64,000 bases of DNA from Buchnera aphidicola (Lipaphis pseudobrassicae). GTDB taxonomy: Bacteria > Pseudomonadota > Gammaproteobacteria > Enterobacterales > Enterobacteriaceae. Positions 19,427 to 30,096 of the stretch are shown one piece after another. The stretch is from the NCBI RefSeq assembly GCF_005081185.1, contig NZ_CP034870.1:289695-353694 (forward strand), in the 5' to 3' direction. The first letter of the stretch is position 1; each line of letters starts with the position of its first letter. A program made the position numbers and the translations under genes. The notes beneath the pieces were generated by a model that was not told where the DNA came from, did not search any database, and saw only the letters and a program-made list of their open reading frames with translations.

Positions 19427-21991
19427 ATGCAAAAATCTCTTGTTATTGTTGAATCGCCAACAAAAGCAAAAACTATAAATCAATATTTAGGATGTAAATA
19501 TATAGTTAAATCTAGTATAGGACACGTACGAGATTTACTTGTTAGAAAATTTAATAAAAAATATAAAACAAAACAGTCTATTTCACAGTCTAGTGAAAAA
19601 GATGACTTAATGTATCAGATAGGAATCAATCCTTATAATAATTGGAAAGCTGAATATCATATTTTACCTGGTAAAGAAAAAATTGTTTCTGAATTAAAAA
19701 ATATTGCTGATACAGTAGATCATATATATTTAGCTACGGATTTAGATCGAGAAGGAGAAGCTATAGCCTGGCACTTAAAAGAGGTTATTGGAGGAGATCC
19801 TTCTAAATTTAAACGTGTAGTATTTAATGAAATTACAAAAAATGCTATAAAAAAAGCATTTAACAATGTAAGTCATATAAATATGTATCGAGTAAATGCT
19901 CAGCAAACACGTAGATTTATGGATCGTATTGTAGGCTATATGATATCACCTTTATTATGGAAAAAAGTTTCTAGAGGTGTCTCTGCAGGACGAGTTCAAT
20001 CAGTAGCAGTTCGCATAATATCAGAACGTGAACATGTTATAAAAAATTTCGTACCAGAAGAATACTGGAAATTAAGCATATCTCTTTTTTTTCAAGAAAA
20101 GAAAAGTATTATTTTAGATGTTACTCATTATCAAAATAAAATATTTCGTCCAATGAATAAAGAGGAATTAGATTTATATATACAGATAATTAAAAAATCT
20201 AATTTTACCGTGAAACATCGTGAAGATAAAATATTTTTTAAAGAACCACCAGCTCCTTTTATAACTTCTACATTGCAACAATCATGTAGTATTGATTTAG
20301 GTTTTAGTGTAAAAAAAACAATGTTTTTAGCACAAAAATTATATGAAGAAGGCTATATAACTTATATTCGTACTGATTCCACTTATATCAATGAGAATGC
20401 TGTTAAAACAGTTAGAACATACATAAAACAACATTATGGTGATAGATATATACCTATAGAACCTAATACTTATTGCAATATACAATATTCTCAAGAAGCC
20501 CATGAAGCTATCCGACCATCTAACATTAAAACAACCAATATAAACAATAGTAATTTAAATTTAGATGCTCAAAAATTATATACACTTATTTGGAGTCGAT
20601 TTGTAGCTTCTCAAATGTCACCAATGAAATATCAATCTAGTACAGTTGTAATTATAGCAAATGAATTTAAATTAAAAAAAATTGAAAAAATAATAGTTTT
20701 TAAAGGTTGGATGAAAATTTTAAAAGAAGAAAAAAATATAGTATCTGAAATTTCTTCGCTAAAAATAGGAAATTTATTATTTTTTAATAAAGCTACATCT
20801 GTACAAAAATTTACTAAACCTTTACCTCGTTTTAATGAAGCTTCTTTAGTTCGTGAATTAGAAAAAAAGGGTATTGGAAGACCTTCTACTTATTCTACAA
20901 TTACATCGAAAATACAAGAAAAGGGGTATGTAAAAATAAAAAAAAATCAATTATATGCAGAAAAAATGGGTGAAATTATTACCATTCGATTGAAAAAAAA
21001 TTTTAGCAATCTACTCGACTATAATTTTACTGCTCGTATGGAAAAAAATCTTGATAAAATAGCTGAAAATAAAATTGAATGGAAGAAAGTTCTTAATTCT
21101 TTCTTTAAAGATTTTTCTAAAAGATTAGAACAAGCTAAAAAAAAACCAGAAGAAGGAGGTATGGAACCAAATACTATTGTTATGACATCAATTAAATGTC
21201 CTATATGTTATAAAAAAATGGGAATAAAAAATGCAATTACTGGTGTTTTTTTAAGTTGTTCGGGATATGATGCTGATCCTAAAAAACGTTGTAAAAAGAC
21301 TATAAATTTAACTTCATTAAATGAATTTAAAAATAACAAAAAACAGCAATTAATAGAAAAAATTCATCGTTGTAAAGAATGTAAAATGACTATGGATAGT
21401 TATTTTATTAATAATGAAATGAAAATACATATTTGTATTAATAATCCTAGTTGTTTTGGTTATACATTAGAAAAAGGAGTTTTTAATAGTCCTATTTATT
21501 TATCTGAGGTAATTCAATGTGAAAAATGTTATAATGATATGATATTGAAAACTAGTAGATTTGGAAAATTTTTTCTCTGCATTAAAAAAGATTGTAAAAA
21601 TACAAGAAAAGTTTTAGCTAATGGTGAAATATCAGATCCAAAACTAGAACCTATTCCTTTTCCGGAATTATTATGTACAACATCGAATGCATCATTTGTT
21701 TTAAGAGAAGGAACATCTGGTATTTTTTTTGCTGCCAATACTTTTCCTAAATCTCGTGAAACTAGATCTCCTTTCGTAGAAGAACTTGCTAGATTTCAAA
21801 ATTTACTACCAGAAAAAATACGATATTTAGCCAGTGCTCCTATAACTGATAACAAAGAAAATAAAACTATAGTGTGTTTTAATAGAAAAACAAAACAATA
21901 CTATATTGGTTCTAAGAAAGAAGGAAAATTTACAGATTGGTTAGCTATATTTGTTGATAATAAATGGCTTGTTATTAATAAAAAAAAGTAA
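19427..21991 (+). CDS. topA: DNA topoisomerase I
   Basis: A type IA topoisomerase that relaxes negative supercoils. It has 854 residues (E. coli 865). The Toprim domain (about 3-150) shows IVESPTKAKTI and the metal site YLATDLDREGEAIAWHL. The catalytic tyrosine is in YITYIRTDS. Three C-terminal four-cysteine zinc ribbons follow from about residue 590 (CPICYKKMG, CKECKMTM, CEKCYNDM), then a cysteine-free ribbon ending KFTDWLAIFVDNKW. The protein is complete. Its TAA is only two bases from the stop of suhB on the opposite strand, so the two transcripts must overlap at their ends. Confidence 0.97.
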   Translation: MQKSLVIVESPTKAKTINQYLGCKYIVKSSIGHVRDLLVRKFNKKYKTKQSISQSSEKDDLMYQIGINPYNNWKAEYHILPGKEKIVSELKNIADTVDHIYLATDLDREGEAIAWHLKEVIGGDPSKFKRVVFNEITKNAIKKAFNNVSHINMYRVNAQQTRRFMDRIVGYMISPLLWKKVSRGVSAGRVQSVAVRIISEREHVIKNFVPEEYWKLSISLFFQEKKSIILDVTHYQNKIFRPMNKEELDLYIQIIKKSNFTVKHREDKIFFKEPPAPFITSTLQQSCSIDLGFSVKKTMFLAQKLYEEGYITYIRTDSTYINENAVKTVRTYIKQHYGDRYIPIEPNTYCNIQYSQEAHEAIRPSNIKTTNINNSNLNLDAQKLYTLIWSRFVASQMSPMKYQSSTVVIIANEFKLKKIEKIIVFKGWMKILKEEKNIVSEISSLKIGNLLFFNKATSVQKFTKPLPRFNEASLVRELEKKGIGRPSTYSTITSKIQEKGYVKIKKNQLYAEKMGEIITIRLKKNFSNLLDYNFTARMEKNLDKIAENKIEWKKVLNSFFKDFSKRLEQAKKKPEEGGMEPNTIVMTSIKCPICYKKMGIKNAITGVFLSCSGYDADPKKRCKKTINLTSLNEFKNNKKQQLIEKIHRCKECKMTMDSYFINNEMKIHICINNPSCFGYTLEKGVFNSPIYLSEVIQCEKCYNDMILKTSRFGKFFLCIKKDCKNTRKVLANGEISDPKLEPIPFPELLCTTSNASFVLREGTSGIFFAANTFPKSRETRSPFVEELARFQNLLPEKIRYLASAPITDNKENKTIVCFNRKTKQYYIGSKKEGKFTDWLAIFVDNKWLVINKKK

Positions 21992-21993
21992 AT

Positions 21994-22797
21994 TTATATT
22001 GATTTAATATAGCAGTTTCGTATTTTTTCAGTAATTAATCTAATAACTTTTGGGCTGCTAGTTAGATTACCAGAATGACAATTATTATTTTCATGTCCTC
22101 CTGTAAAATCACTAATTAAGCAACCCGCTTCTCTTACTTGTAATTTTCCTGCAATAAAGTTACTAGGATCTAGATTAAAATCAAATAAGCAATCTATTTT
22201 TCCAGCAGCAACATAAGCTAAATCAAGAACTGTTGAACCTGTTGATCTAAAAGAAATTCCACATAAAATTAATTTTTTATATATTTCGAAATAAGAAAAT
22301 GATTGATTAGCTAAATAGTCAGGTAAATTGACAGCAACTGTAGTATATTTTAAACTATTAATATTACTGCATCTTGTTCTATATCCATTTAGTTGAGATC
22401 CTTGTCCTTTTACAGCTGTAAATAAATCGTTTCTTATAGGATCATATATTACGGAAATTTCTGTCTTATTTTTTACGATAACTGCAATAGAAATACAAAA
22501 ATGTGGAAAATTTTTGATAAAGTTTTTTTTACCATCTAATTCATTAATAATCCAAATTGTAGCTTTTTCATTTTTTTTAAAAACAATATTGTGATTTTTA
22601 TTTAAAATAATATGTCTAGGATAAGATTTATAAATAATTTCACTAATAGTGTTATAGGTTCTATACATAATGTTTTTTATAAATAATTTATTTTTTTCTG
22701 TATCTTCTTTTATAAATTTTTGTGTATCATAGTTTTGAATAATGATATTTCCTCCTTTACGTACTGCACGAATTGCAATATTTAACATGGGATGCAT
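21994..22797 (-). CDS. suhB: SuhB-like protein with a degraded inositol monophosphatase active site
   Basis: A 267-residue member of the inositol monophosphatase fold, the length of E. coli SuhB and clearly orthologous (MHPMLNIAIRAVRKGGNI, FRSTGSTVLDLAYVAAGKID, ISDFTGGH). Compared from memory with the E. coli protein, the metal ligands are mostly gone: D44 is M44, E67 is K67, D84 is N85 and D212 is N213; only D87 remains (D88). The glycine-rich DPLDGTTNF motif reads NELDGKKNF. Phosphatase activity is therefore unlikely. E. coli SuhB also acts in the rRNA transcription antitermination complex through NusA, which does not need catalysis, and this could explain why the frame is kept. That role here is inference. 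Confidence 0.93.
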   Translation of the reverse strand: MHPMLNIAIRAVRKGGNIIIQNYDTQKFIKEDTEKNKLFIKNIMYRTYNTISEIIYKSYPRHIILNKNHNIVFKKNEKATIWIINELDGKKNFIKNFPHFCISIAVIVKNKTEISVIYDPIRNDLFTAVKGQGSQLNGYRTRCSNINSLKYTTVAVNLPDYLANQSFSYFEIYKKLILCGISFRSTGSTVLDLAYVAAGKIDCLFDFNLDPSNFIAGKLQVREAGCLISDFTGGHENNNCHSGNLTSSPKVIRLITEKIRNCYIKSI

Positions 22798-22974
22798 TAA
22801 ATTCTCCTATATTTTTAATTTTATTAAAATAATATCATAATTTAAACCTCTTTAATATTTTAATCATTAAAAAATTTTTTGTAATAAAATTATTAAAAAT
22901 TGACTTATTCAGTTTAATAATTATATTCAATAAACAGTAAAATGCTTTTTATTAAATTTATTTGGAATTTATAC

Positions 22975-24069
22975 ATGAAAAGTAATTTAAATACATCAAA
23001 AACTTTAAATAATAAAATTAATTTATTAGATTTAAATCCTAAAAATTTATATTTTTTTCTTAATTCTTTAGGAGAAAAAAATTTTTCTTCAAAACAAATC
23101 ATGAATTGGATTTATAAACATAATTGCAATGATGTCAATAAAATGCTTAATATAAGTATTAAAACAAGAAAAAAATTAAATGAAAAATCTTATATTTTTG
23201 CATCTGAGTTTATAGAAGAAAAAATTTCTTCAGATGGAACTATAAAATGGATCACATCTATTGATAATCAAAAAATTGAAACGGTATATATTCCAGAAAA
23301 AAAACGTTCTACACTTTGTGTTTCCTCACAAATAGGTTGCGCTCTAAAATGTCGTTTTTGTGCTACTGGACAACAAGGTTTTAATAGAAATTTAAAAGTC
23401 TCTGAAATTATTGCACAAATTTGGCAAGCAAATAAAATTCTTAAACAAAAAAATATTAATAATCATATTAGTAATATAGTTTTTATGGGAATGGGTGAAC
23501 CATTATTAAATTTAAATAATGTTGTTTCTGCTATAAAAATAATATTAGATCAATATGGTTTTTCTTTGTCGAAACGTCGTATTACTTTATCTACTTCTGG
23601 AATAGCACCAGCTTTAAAAAAAATGAAAAATATGATTGATGTTTCTTTAGCTATTTCGCTTCATGCTCCTAATGATTCTATCCGTGATATAATTATGCCA
23701 ATCAATAAAAAGTATAATATTCAATCAATTCTAAGTTCAACATTAAAATATTTAAAATATTCAAAAGCAAATTATGGTGGTGTAACAATAGAATATGTAA
23801 TGTTAAATGGAATTAATGATTCGAATAAAAATGCACATGAATTAAGTCTTTTATTGAATAATATACCTAGTAAAATTAATCTTATACCTTGGAATCCCTT
23901 TTTAGGTTCATCTTTTTTATCTAGTAATTTAAATAGAATTAATATTTTTGCAAATATTTTAAGAAGTAAAGGATTTACGACAATAATTCGAAAAAATAGA
24001 GGACAGGATATAAACGCTGCATGTGGTCAGTTAACTGGAAATATAATCAATCGTTTTCAAAGATTATAA
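22975..24069 (+). CDS. rlmN: dual-specificity RNA methyltransferase RlmN
   Basis: A radical-SAM enzyme that methylates C2 of A2503 in 23S rRNA and A37 of some tRNAs. Numbered from the start chosen here, the 4Fe-4S cysteines are C122, C126 and C129 in GCALKCRFCATGQQG. The methyl-carrying cysteine is C350 in INAACGQLTGN, and VFMGMGEPLLN is the SAM-binding stretch. I prefer the ATG at 22975 (364 residues), because KINLLDLN then sits at the same distance from the N-terminus as in E. coli. A frame-extending ATG at 22942 would add 11 hydrophobic residues with no family counterpart. suhB lies divergently upstream. Confidence 0.95.
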   Translation: MKSNLNTSKTLNNKINLLDLNPKNLYFFLNSLGEKNFSSKQIMNWIYKHNCNDVNKMLNISIKTRKKLNEKSYIFASEFIEEKISSDGTIKWITSIDNQKIETVYIPEKKRSTLCVSSQIGCALKCRFCATGQQGFNRNLKVSEIIAQIWQANKILKQKNINNHISNIVFMGMGEPLLNLNNVVSAIKIILDQYGFSLSKRRITLSTSGIAPALKKMKNMIDVSLAISLHAPNDSIRDIIMPINKKYNIQSILSSTLKYLKYSKANYGGVTIEYVMLNGINDSNKNAHELSLLLNNIPSKINLIPWNPFLGSSFLSSNLNRINIFANILRSKGFTTIIRKNRGQDINAACGQLTGNIINRFQRL

Positions 24070-24218
24070 TATTTTTATATTAAAAAAAGTATATTGAAAG
24101 AATCTACATATATTTTAGGTGATATGAATCTTTTATTATTTAACGTTTAAGTTATTTGTTGTTATTTAAAAAAATATATTTTCTATTATATTCATTATAA
24201 AAAAAATCAAAAAATCAT

Positions 24219-25295
24219 ATGAAACCATGCAAAATTATTACTCGTAGAAAATCTAATCGCATTTATGTTGGAAAAGTTCCTATTGGAGATAATGCGCCCA
24301 TTTCGGTTCAATCAATGACAAATACTAAAACTGAAAATTTTTTAGAAACTATTAAACAAATTTTAGATTTAAAAAAAGTAGGAGTTGACATTGTTCGTGT
24401 TTCTATACCTAATTTAGAATCAGTTGAATCATTTAAAAAAATTAGAAAAGAAACAAATATTCCATTAATTGCAGATATACATTTTGATTATAGATTAGCT
24501 TTAAAAGCCATGGAATATGGAGCAGATTGTTTAAGAATTAATCCTGGTAATATTGGGAATCAAAAAAGGATATCAGAAATTATCAATGTTGCAAAGGATA
24601 AAAACATACCAATTCGAATAGGTGTAAATTCAGGATCTTTAGAAAAAGATATATTAAATAAATATAGAACTCCTACTCCAGACGCTTTAGTTGAATCAGC
24701 TATAAGACATATTGAATACTTTGATAGTTTAAATTTTGATAAATTTAAAGTTAGTGTTAAAGCATCTAACGTTTTTTTAGCTATTGAATCTTATGAAAAG
24801 CTAGCACAAAAAATTACACAACCTTTACATATTGGAATAACAGAAGCTGGTGGATTAAGAAGTGGTACAGTAAAATCTTCTATTGGTATTTCTTACTTGT
24901 TGTTGAAGGGTATTGGCGATACAATACGTATTTCATTAGCAGCGAATCCAATTGAAGAAGTAAAAGTAGCGTATGATATTCTAAAAACTTTATCTATACG
25001 ATCTAGAGGAATTAATTTCATTGCATGTCCTACTTGTTCTAGACAAGAATTTGATGTAATCAATACGGTTAATCAATTAGAAAAAAAACTAGAAGATATC
25101 TCTACTCCTATAGATGTATCAATTATTGGATGTATTGTTAATGGAATAGGAGAAGCCAAACTTGCAACCTTAGGATTAACAGGAGGATATAAAAAAAGTA
25201 CTTTATATAAAAATGGAATACGTCAAAAAAATAAAATAAAGAATGACGAAATTATTGAACAAATGGAAATTCAAATTAGAAAGCTGATAAAATAA
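24219..25295 (+). CDS. ispG: 4-hydroxy-3-methylbut-2-en-1-yl diphosphate synthase
   Basis: IspG (GcpE) is the [4Fe-4S] enzyme of the methylerythritol phosphate isoprenoid pathway. It has 358 residues (E. coli 372). The TIM-barrel N-terminal domain contains [20 protein letters not shown] and [11 protein letters not shown]. The C-terminal cluster domain has [10 protein letters not shown] and the third cysteine in [11 protein letters not shown]. The 149-base spacer before the ATG takes the place of rodZ in E. coli; no remnant is recognisable. It is followed by hisS after 71 bases, the same neighbour as in E. coli. No clear Shine-Dalgarno is seen before the ATG. Confidence 0.97.
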   Translation: MKPCKIITRRKSNRIYVGKVPIGDNAPISVQSMTNTKTENFLETIKQILDLKKVGVDIVRVSIPNLESVESFKKIRKETNIPLIADIHFDYRLALKAMEYGADCLRINPGNIGNQKRISEIINVAKDKNIPIRIGVNSGSLEKDILNKYRTPTPDALVESAIRHIEYFDSLNFDKFKVSVKASNVFLAIESYEKLAQKITQPLHIGITEAGGLRSGTVKSSIGISYLLLKGIGDTIRISLAANPIEEVKVAYDILKTLSIRSRGINFIACPTCSRQEFDVINTVNQLEKKLEDISTPIDVSIIGCIVNGIGEAKLATLGLTGGYKKSTLYKNGIRQKNKIKNDEIIEQMEIQIRKLIK

Positions 25296-25366
25296 GTGAT
25301 AAATTTTTTAAAAAAAATAATTTTTAATTAAAAAAATAAAATTTTTTTAATTTATAAGAGAATATA

Positions 25367-26668
25367 GTGAAAAATAAAGAAATTACCTCTATTAGAGGTG
25401 TGCATGATTACTTTCCAACAGAATTAAAATTATGGAATTATATAGAGAATATTTTAAGAGAGGTGTTAACTAGTTATTGCTATTTAGAAGTTAGATTACC
25501 TATTTTAGAGAAAACTGAAATTTACAAAAGAGCTATTGGAAATGTTACTGATGTAGTAGAAAAAGAAATGTACTCTTTTGAAGATAAAAAAGGAAATAGT
25601 ATAACTTTGCGTCCAGAAGGAACTGTAGGTTGTGTAAGAGCTATAATACAAAACCGTTTATTACAACAAAAAAAAACCAATCATAAATTTTGGTATCTCG
25701 GTCCAATGTTTCGATATGAAAGGCCTCAAATGGGAAGATATCGACAATTTTATCAATTAGGAGCTGAGGTATTCGGATTAGATACAGAAGATATTGATTT
25801 AGAAATAATTTTACTAACTAATCGTTTATGGAAAAAAATTGGTGTTGATAGAGATGTAACATTAGAAATTAATTCTATTGGTTCTCGAATTGATCGATTT
25901 CAATATAAAAAAGAATTAGTATCTTATTTAAAAAAATATGAGCACATTTTAGATGAAGATTGCAAAAGAAGATTATATACTAATCCCTTAAGAATTTTAG
26001 ATTCTAAAAATCAAGAAGTTCAAAAAATACTGCAAGAAGCTCCATTATTAAGTCAATATATTAATAAATCTTCAAATATTTATTTTAAAAATTTATGTGA
26101 AATGATAGCTTCTTATGGAATAAAATATATATATAATCCAAAATTAGTAAGAGGATTAGATTACTATAACGATACTGTTTTTGAATGGAAAAGTGATAAA
26201 TTAGGTTCTCAAAACACTATTTGTGCTGGTGGTCGATATGACTCTTTAGTACAAGATATGGGAGGTGAAAATACATCTGCTATAGGATTTGCTATAGGTA
26301 TAGAACGTTTAGTTTTATTAGTAAAATCAATTAATAATATTTCTAATATTGAAGAAGAAATTAATATTTATATTATTTTTTCAAGAGAAGATGAGAAAAA
26401 TTCTGCGATAAAACTATCTGAAGAAATAAGAAATATCTATCCAACATTAAAAATATTTATTAATTTTTTTAGTCAAAGTGTTAGAAAAAAAATAAAAAAC
26501 GCTAAAAACATTTCAGCAAGAATAGTGATTATAATTAATAAAAAAGAAACCAAAAAAAGATATTTTTTAATAAAAGACCTAAAGAAAAAACAAGAATATT
26601 ATCTCATTAAAGATGATCTAATGTTAAAAATTAAAGACTTTTTTAAAATAAAAAACGTATCTATTTAG
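25367..26668 (+). CDS. hisS: histidine--tRNA ligase
   Basis: A class II aminoacyl-tRNA synthetase that charges tRNA-His. It has 433 residues (E. coli 424). Motif 2 region [21 protein letters not shown] and the histidine A motif [15 protein letters not shown] are intact, as is the motif 3 arginine in [14 protein letters not shown]. The last ~100 residues form the anticodon-binding domain. The start codon is GTG at 25367 with AAGAG ten bases upstream. The N-terminal [17 protein letters not shown] lines up with the E. coli protein at this codon. Confidence 0.97.
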   Translation: MKNKEITSIRGVHDYFPTELKLWNYIENILREVLTSYCYLEVRLPILEKTEIYKRAIGNVTDVVEKEMYSFEDKKGNSITLRPEGTVGCVRAIIQNRLLQQKKTNHKFWYLGPMFRYERPQMGRYRQFYQLGAEVFGLDTEDIDLEIILLTNRLWKKIGVDRDVTLEINSIGSRIDRFQYKKELVSYLKKYEHILDEDCKRRLYTNPLRILDSKNQEVQKILQEAPLLSQYINKSSNIYFKNLCEMIASYGIKYIYNPKLVRGLDYYNDTVFEWKSDKLGSQNTICAGGRYDSLVQDMGGENTSAIGFAIGIERLVLLVKSINNISNIEEEINIYIIFSREDEKNSAIKLSEEIRNIYPTLKIFINFFSQSVRKKIKNAKNISARIVIIINKKETKKRYFLIKDLKKKQEYYLIKDDLMLKIKDFFKIKNVSI

Positions 26669-26700
26669 TTTTTTTAATAAAATTCATATTGAGAGAAAAC

Positions 26701-27957
26701 ATGCTTAAAAATAAAATAATGCTTTCAAAATATGATCCAGAATTATGGTATGCAATAGAAAAAGAAAAAGAAAGACAAGAAAATCATATTGAATTAATTG
26801 CATCAGAAAATTATACTAGTAACTATGTTATGAAAGTACAAGGATCACAATTAACTAATAAATATGCAGAAGGATATCCAGGAAAACGCTATTATGGTGG
26901 TTGTGAACATGTAGATATAATTGAACAGTTAGCTATTAATCGAGCAAAAAAATTATTTGATGCTGACTATGCTAATGTTCAACCGCATTCTGGTTCGCAA
27001 GCTAATTTTGCAGTTTATACAGCGCTACTAAATCCTGGTGATACAATATTAGGAATGGAATTATCACATGGAGGTCATTTGACTCATGGATCACATGTAA
27101 ATTTTTCAGGAAAAATGTATCATGTAGTTCCATATGGAATTAACGAACATGGTGATATTGATTATGAAAAACTATTACATTTGACTAAAAAATATAAACC
27201 GAAAATGATTATTGGTGGATTTTCAGCATATTCTGGAATTTGCAATTGGAAAAAAATACGTGAAATTGCAGATGAAGTAAATGCTTATTTTGTTGTAGAT
27301 ATGGCCCATGTTGCTGGTTTAGTTGCATCAGGAATTTATCCAAATCCAATATATTATGCTCATGTAGTTACAAGTACTACTCATAAAACTTTAGCAGGAC
27401 CTCGTGGAGGATTAATTTTATCAAAAAACGGAAATGATAATTTGTATCAAAAATTGAATTTATCTGTTTTTCCTGGAGCACAAGGAGGACCACTGATGCA
27501 CGTAATTGCTGGAAAAGCTATAGCATTTAAAGAAGCATCAGAACCAAAATTTAAAATATATCAAAAACAAATAATAAAAAATGCTAAAATTATGTCTAAT
27601 ATTTTTCTAGAAGAAGGATATAAAATAGTATCTGGTGGTACTCATAATCATTTATTTTTAATTGATTTAAGTGATAAAAAATTAACAGGTAAAGACGCTG
27701 ATATTGCTTTAGGAAAAGCTAATATAACTGTAAATAAAAACACTATCCCAAATGACTTAAAAAGTCCTTTTATTACCTCAGGAATACGCATTGGAACACC
27801 AGCTGTGACTAGAAGAGGATTTAAAGAAAAGGAAATGTATCAAATATCTCATTGGATAATTAGTATTTTAAATAACATTCACGATTATGATAATATTATT
27901 AAAATTAAAAACAAAGTGTTACAACTTTGTTTGAAGTATCCTGTTTACATCAACTAA
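26701..27957 (+). CDS. glyA: serine hydroxymethyltransferase
   Basis: GlyA converts serine and tetrahydrofolate to glycine and 5,10-methylene-THF. It has 418 residues (E. coli 417). The PLP lysine is in [16 protein letters not shown], and [11 protein letters not shown] and [13 protein letters not shown] are near-identical to the E. coli protein. The start is the ATG at 26701, preceded by GAGAG at 26691-26695. An in-frame TTG at 26689 also exists but overlaps the ribosome binding site and is unlikely. It lies 32 bases after hisS. On its 3' side it converges with bioD after 77 bases of AT-rich DNA. Confidence 0.97.
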   Translation: MLKNKIMLSKYDPELWYAIEKEKERQENHIELIASENYTSNYVMKVQGSQLTNKYAEGYPGKRYYGGCEHVDIIEQLAINRAKKLFDADYANVQPHSGSQANFAVYTALLNPGDTILGMELSHGGHLTHGSHVNFSGKMYHVVPYGINEHGDIDYEKLLHLTKKYKPKMIIGGFSAYSGICNWKKIREIADEVNAYFVVDMAHVAGLVASGIYPNPIYYAHVVTSTTHKTLAGPRGGLILSKNGNDNLYQKLNLSVFPGAQGGPLMHVIAGKAIAFKEASEPKFKIYQKQIIKNAKIMSNIFLEEGYKIVSGGTHNHLFLIDLSDKKLTGKDADIALGKANITVNKNTIPNDLKSPFITSGIRIGTPAVTRRGFKEKEMYQISHWIISILNNIHDYDNIIKIKNKVLQLCLKYPVYIN

Positions 27958-28034
27958 TATATTAAAATATCCATCTTTTTAAAAATTATATTAAAAACTA
28001 AAAAAATAATATTTTTTATACATATTTTTTCAAT

Positions 28035-28709
28035 TTATTCTGGCAATATAATTTTAATTTTTTTAAAGTTTATTTGATTCTTTTTTTGTAAGTAAGGAAC
28101 AGTTCCTAAGAATGGAGAATTCATATATTTTTGCAAAGTTTGGATGTAATATAAATTATATTTATCTTCAGGAATAGTATGATTAGCAATCCAACCTCTA
28201 CATTCTAGTTTTTCAGAAAGAATAGCTTTTTCAGTTAAAATAGCATGATTAATACATCCTAATTTAATTCCAATAACAATGATAACAATTAATTTTTCTT
28301 TCTTAACCCAATCTGAAAAAGTATCTTGATAAGATATAGGAGTATACCATCCACCAGCACCCTCTATTAATATCCAATTGCTCTTTTTAACAATTTTTTT
28401 TAAACCTAAAGAAAGATTTTTCATCTTGATATTTCGATTGTAAATTTTACTTAAAAAATGAGGAGGAGCATTTTCAAAAAATAAGATTGGATTTACTTCT
28501 TGATAATCTAATATCACAGAACTATTTTCTCTTAAAATAATTGCATCATGATTAAAAAAACCCAATGGTGTTTTTTTACAACCAGAAGCAACTGGTTTAT
28601 ATCCAGCTGTATTATATCCAATTTGAGATGCTTTTCTTAATAAAATTTTACTTACAAATGTTTTACCTACATTTGTATCAGTTCCAGTAATAAAAAATTT
28701 TTTAATCAT
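28035..28709 (-). CDS. bioD: ATP-dependent dethiobiotin synthetase
   Basis: BioD closes the ureido ring of dethiobiotin from 7,8-diaminopelargonate, CO2 and ATP. It has 224 residues (E. coli 225). The P-loop GTDTNVGKT is at residues 9-17; YKPVASG carries the conserved lysine, and LIEGAGGWYTP is the second nucleotide and metal site. It lies downstream of bioB on the same strand, with bioF and bioC, which separate these genes in E. coli, deleted. The 274-base gap between bioB and bioD holds a strong hairpin. Confidence 0.96.
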   Translation of the reverse strand: MIKKFFITGTDTNVGKTFVSKILLRKASQIGYNTAGYKPVASGCKKTPLGFFNHDAIILRENSSVILDYQEVNPILFFENAPPHFLSKIYNRNIKMKNLSLGLKKIVKKSNWILIEGAGGWYTPISYQDTFSDWVKKEKLIVIIVIGIKLGCINHAILTEKAILSEKLECRGWIANHTIPEDKYNLYYIQTLQKYMNSPFLGTVPYLQKKNQINFKKIKIILPE

Positions 28710-28800
28710 AAGATCCTATTGTTTTAAAAATGTTAATATTAAGAAAAAATAAACGTTTTCTTAAAAATAACATACAAAATATTGGAATATTATTTTAACT

Positions 28801-28871
28801 AAGTAACTCAATATATAGCTAACTTTATATATCTAATATAAAGAAGAGATAACTATAATATTGAGTTACTT
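28801..28871. repeat. nested inverted repeat in the bioB-bioD spacer
   Basis: A perfect 14-bp inverted repeat, AAGTAACTCAATAT (28801-28814) and ATATTGAGTTACTT (28858-28871), flanks a second perfect 8-bp hairpin, CTTTATAT (28823-28830) and ATATAAAG (28836-28843), with a 5-base loop. The parts between are partly complementary (ATAGCTA against TAACTAT), so the whole 71 bases can fold as one long imperfect stem. On the plus strand it is followed by six T residues (28870-28875), but no plus-strand gene ends here. On the minus strand it lies between the end of bioB and the start of bioD with no U run. It may block or process the bioB-bioD transcript. It does not resemble a BirA operator. Confidence 0.6.
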
Positions 28872-28983
28872 TTTTGTGAATGAAAAACTATATAGTTTTA
28901 ATGTATTAAAATAATTAATTACTTCAAAAAAATTTACACATATATTTTATAAAAAAATTAATAACTTTATATTTGTAATAATA

Positions 28984-30012
28984 TTATGTTGCTGCATTAT
29001 AATATTGATTTTTTTTGATTTTAGACATTTGATTTATTGAATAATTCTCATTTTTTTTATCTATTATTTCATGCTTATATTCAGGATACAAATTTAATTG
29101 TTTTAATAATTTTAAATCATTTTTTTCTTCTGGATTATCTGCAGTAAGTAGTTTACAACCATAAAAAATAGAATTAGCTCCAGCCATAAAACACATAGCT
29201 TGAGTTTGATCATTCATGTTTTTACGCCCTGCTGATAATCTAATATAAGATTTGGGCATCATAATACGAGCAGCCGCAATAATACGAATGAAATCAAATG
29301 GTTCTATATTTTTATTGTTTTCCATTGGTGTTCCTGGGATTTTAACTAGCATATTGATAGGAACACTTTCTGGATGAATAGATAAATTAGATAGTTCCAT
29401 TAATAATTCCATACGATCTTCTATTTTTTCTCCTAAACCTATAATTCCACCAGAGCAAATTTTCATACCAGAATTGCGAACTATATCTAATGTTTTTAAT
29501 CTTTCTTGATATGTACGAGTAGTAATGATATGACTATAAAATCTAGAAGATGTATCTAAATTATGATTGTAAAAATCTAAACCTGCAGAAGATAATTTTT
29601 TTGCTTGAGAAGCATTTAAAGTTCCTAAAGTCATGCAAGTTTCCATTCCCATTGATTTTACTTCTTTAATAATTTTTTCTAAATACGGCATATCTTTTTC
29701 TTTTGGATTTTTCCATGCGGCACCCATACAAAATCTACTAGAACCTGAAGATTTTGCTTTTTTTGCTGCATCAAGAATAGTTTCTATTTTTAATAAAGGC
29801 TCTTTTTTTAATCCTGTCTTATATCTAGAACTTTGTGGACAATATTTACAATCCTCTGGACAAGATCCTGTTTTTATTGAAAGCAACGTACTTATTTGTA
29901 TAGTGTTTGGGTTAAAATTTTTTCTATGTTCTTTTTGAGCTTGAAAAATAAGATCAAAAAATGGTTTATTAAAAAGTTTTTTTGTAGCTTCTAGAGTCCA
30001 TTTTTTTTTCAT
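28984..30012 (-). CDS. bioB: biotin synthase
   Basis: BioB is a radical-SAM enzyme that inserts sulfur into dethiobiotin. It has 342 residues (E. coli 346). The radical-SAM cysteines are C51, C55 and C58 in [13 protein letters not shown]. Also present are [15 protein letters not shown] and [22 protein letters not shown], the latter holding the arginine that ligates the [2Fe-2S] cluster. The ATG at 30012 has GGAGATAAA directly upstream. It is divergent from bioA across an 84-base spacer, the layout of the E. coli bio locus. Confidence 0.97.
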   Translation of the reverse strand: MKKKWTLEATKKLFNKPFFDLIFQAQKEHRKNFNPNTIQISTLLSIKTGSCPEDCKYCPQSSRYKTGLKKEPLLKIETILDAAKKAKSSGSSRFCMGAAWKNPKEKDMPYLEKIIKEVKSMGMETCMTLGTLNASQAKKLSSAGLDFYNHNLDTSSRFYSHIITTRTYQERLKTLDIVRNSGMKICSGGIIGLGEKIEDRMELLMELSNLSIHPESVPINMLVKIPGTPMENNKNIEPFDFIRIIAAARIMMPKSYIRLSAGRKNMNDQTQAMCFMAGANSIFYGCKLLTADNPEEKNDLKLLKQLNLYPEYKHEIIDKKNENYSINQMSKIKKNQYYNAAT

Positions 30013-30096
30013 TTTATCTCCAAAAAAATTATGATTTATTTAATCAAAGGTTTATAATATTATTAAACAATATTTTTTTATATAGATAAATAAAAA

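Noticed and set aside
29633-29938. Plus-strand open frame of 101 codons inside bioB
   Set aside because: Fully antisense to the conserved catalytic part of BioB; no independent support.
30013-30096. BirA-type biotin operator between bioB and bioA
   Set aside because: Only one half-site-like GGTTTATAA is present; the second half at the required 16-base spacing does not match.
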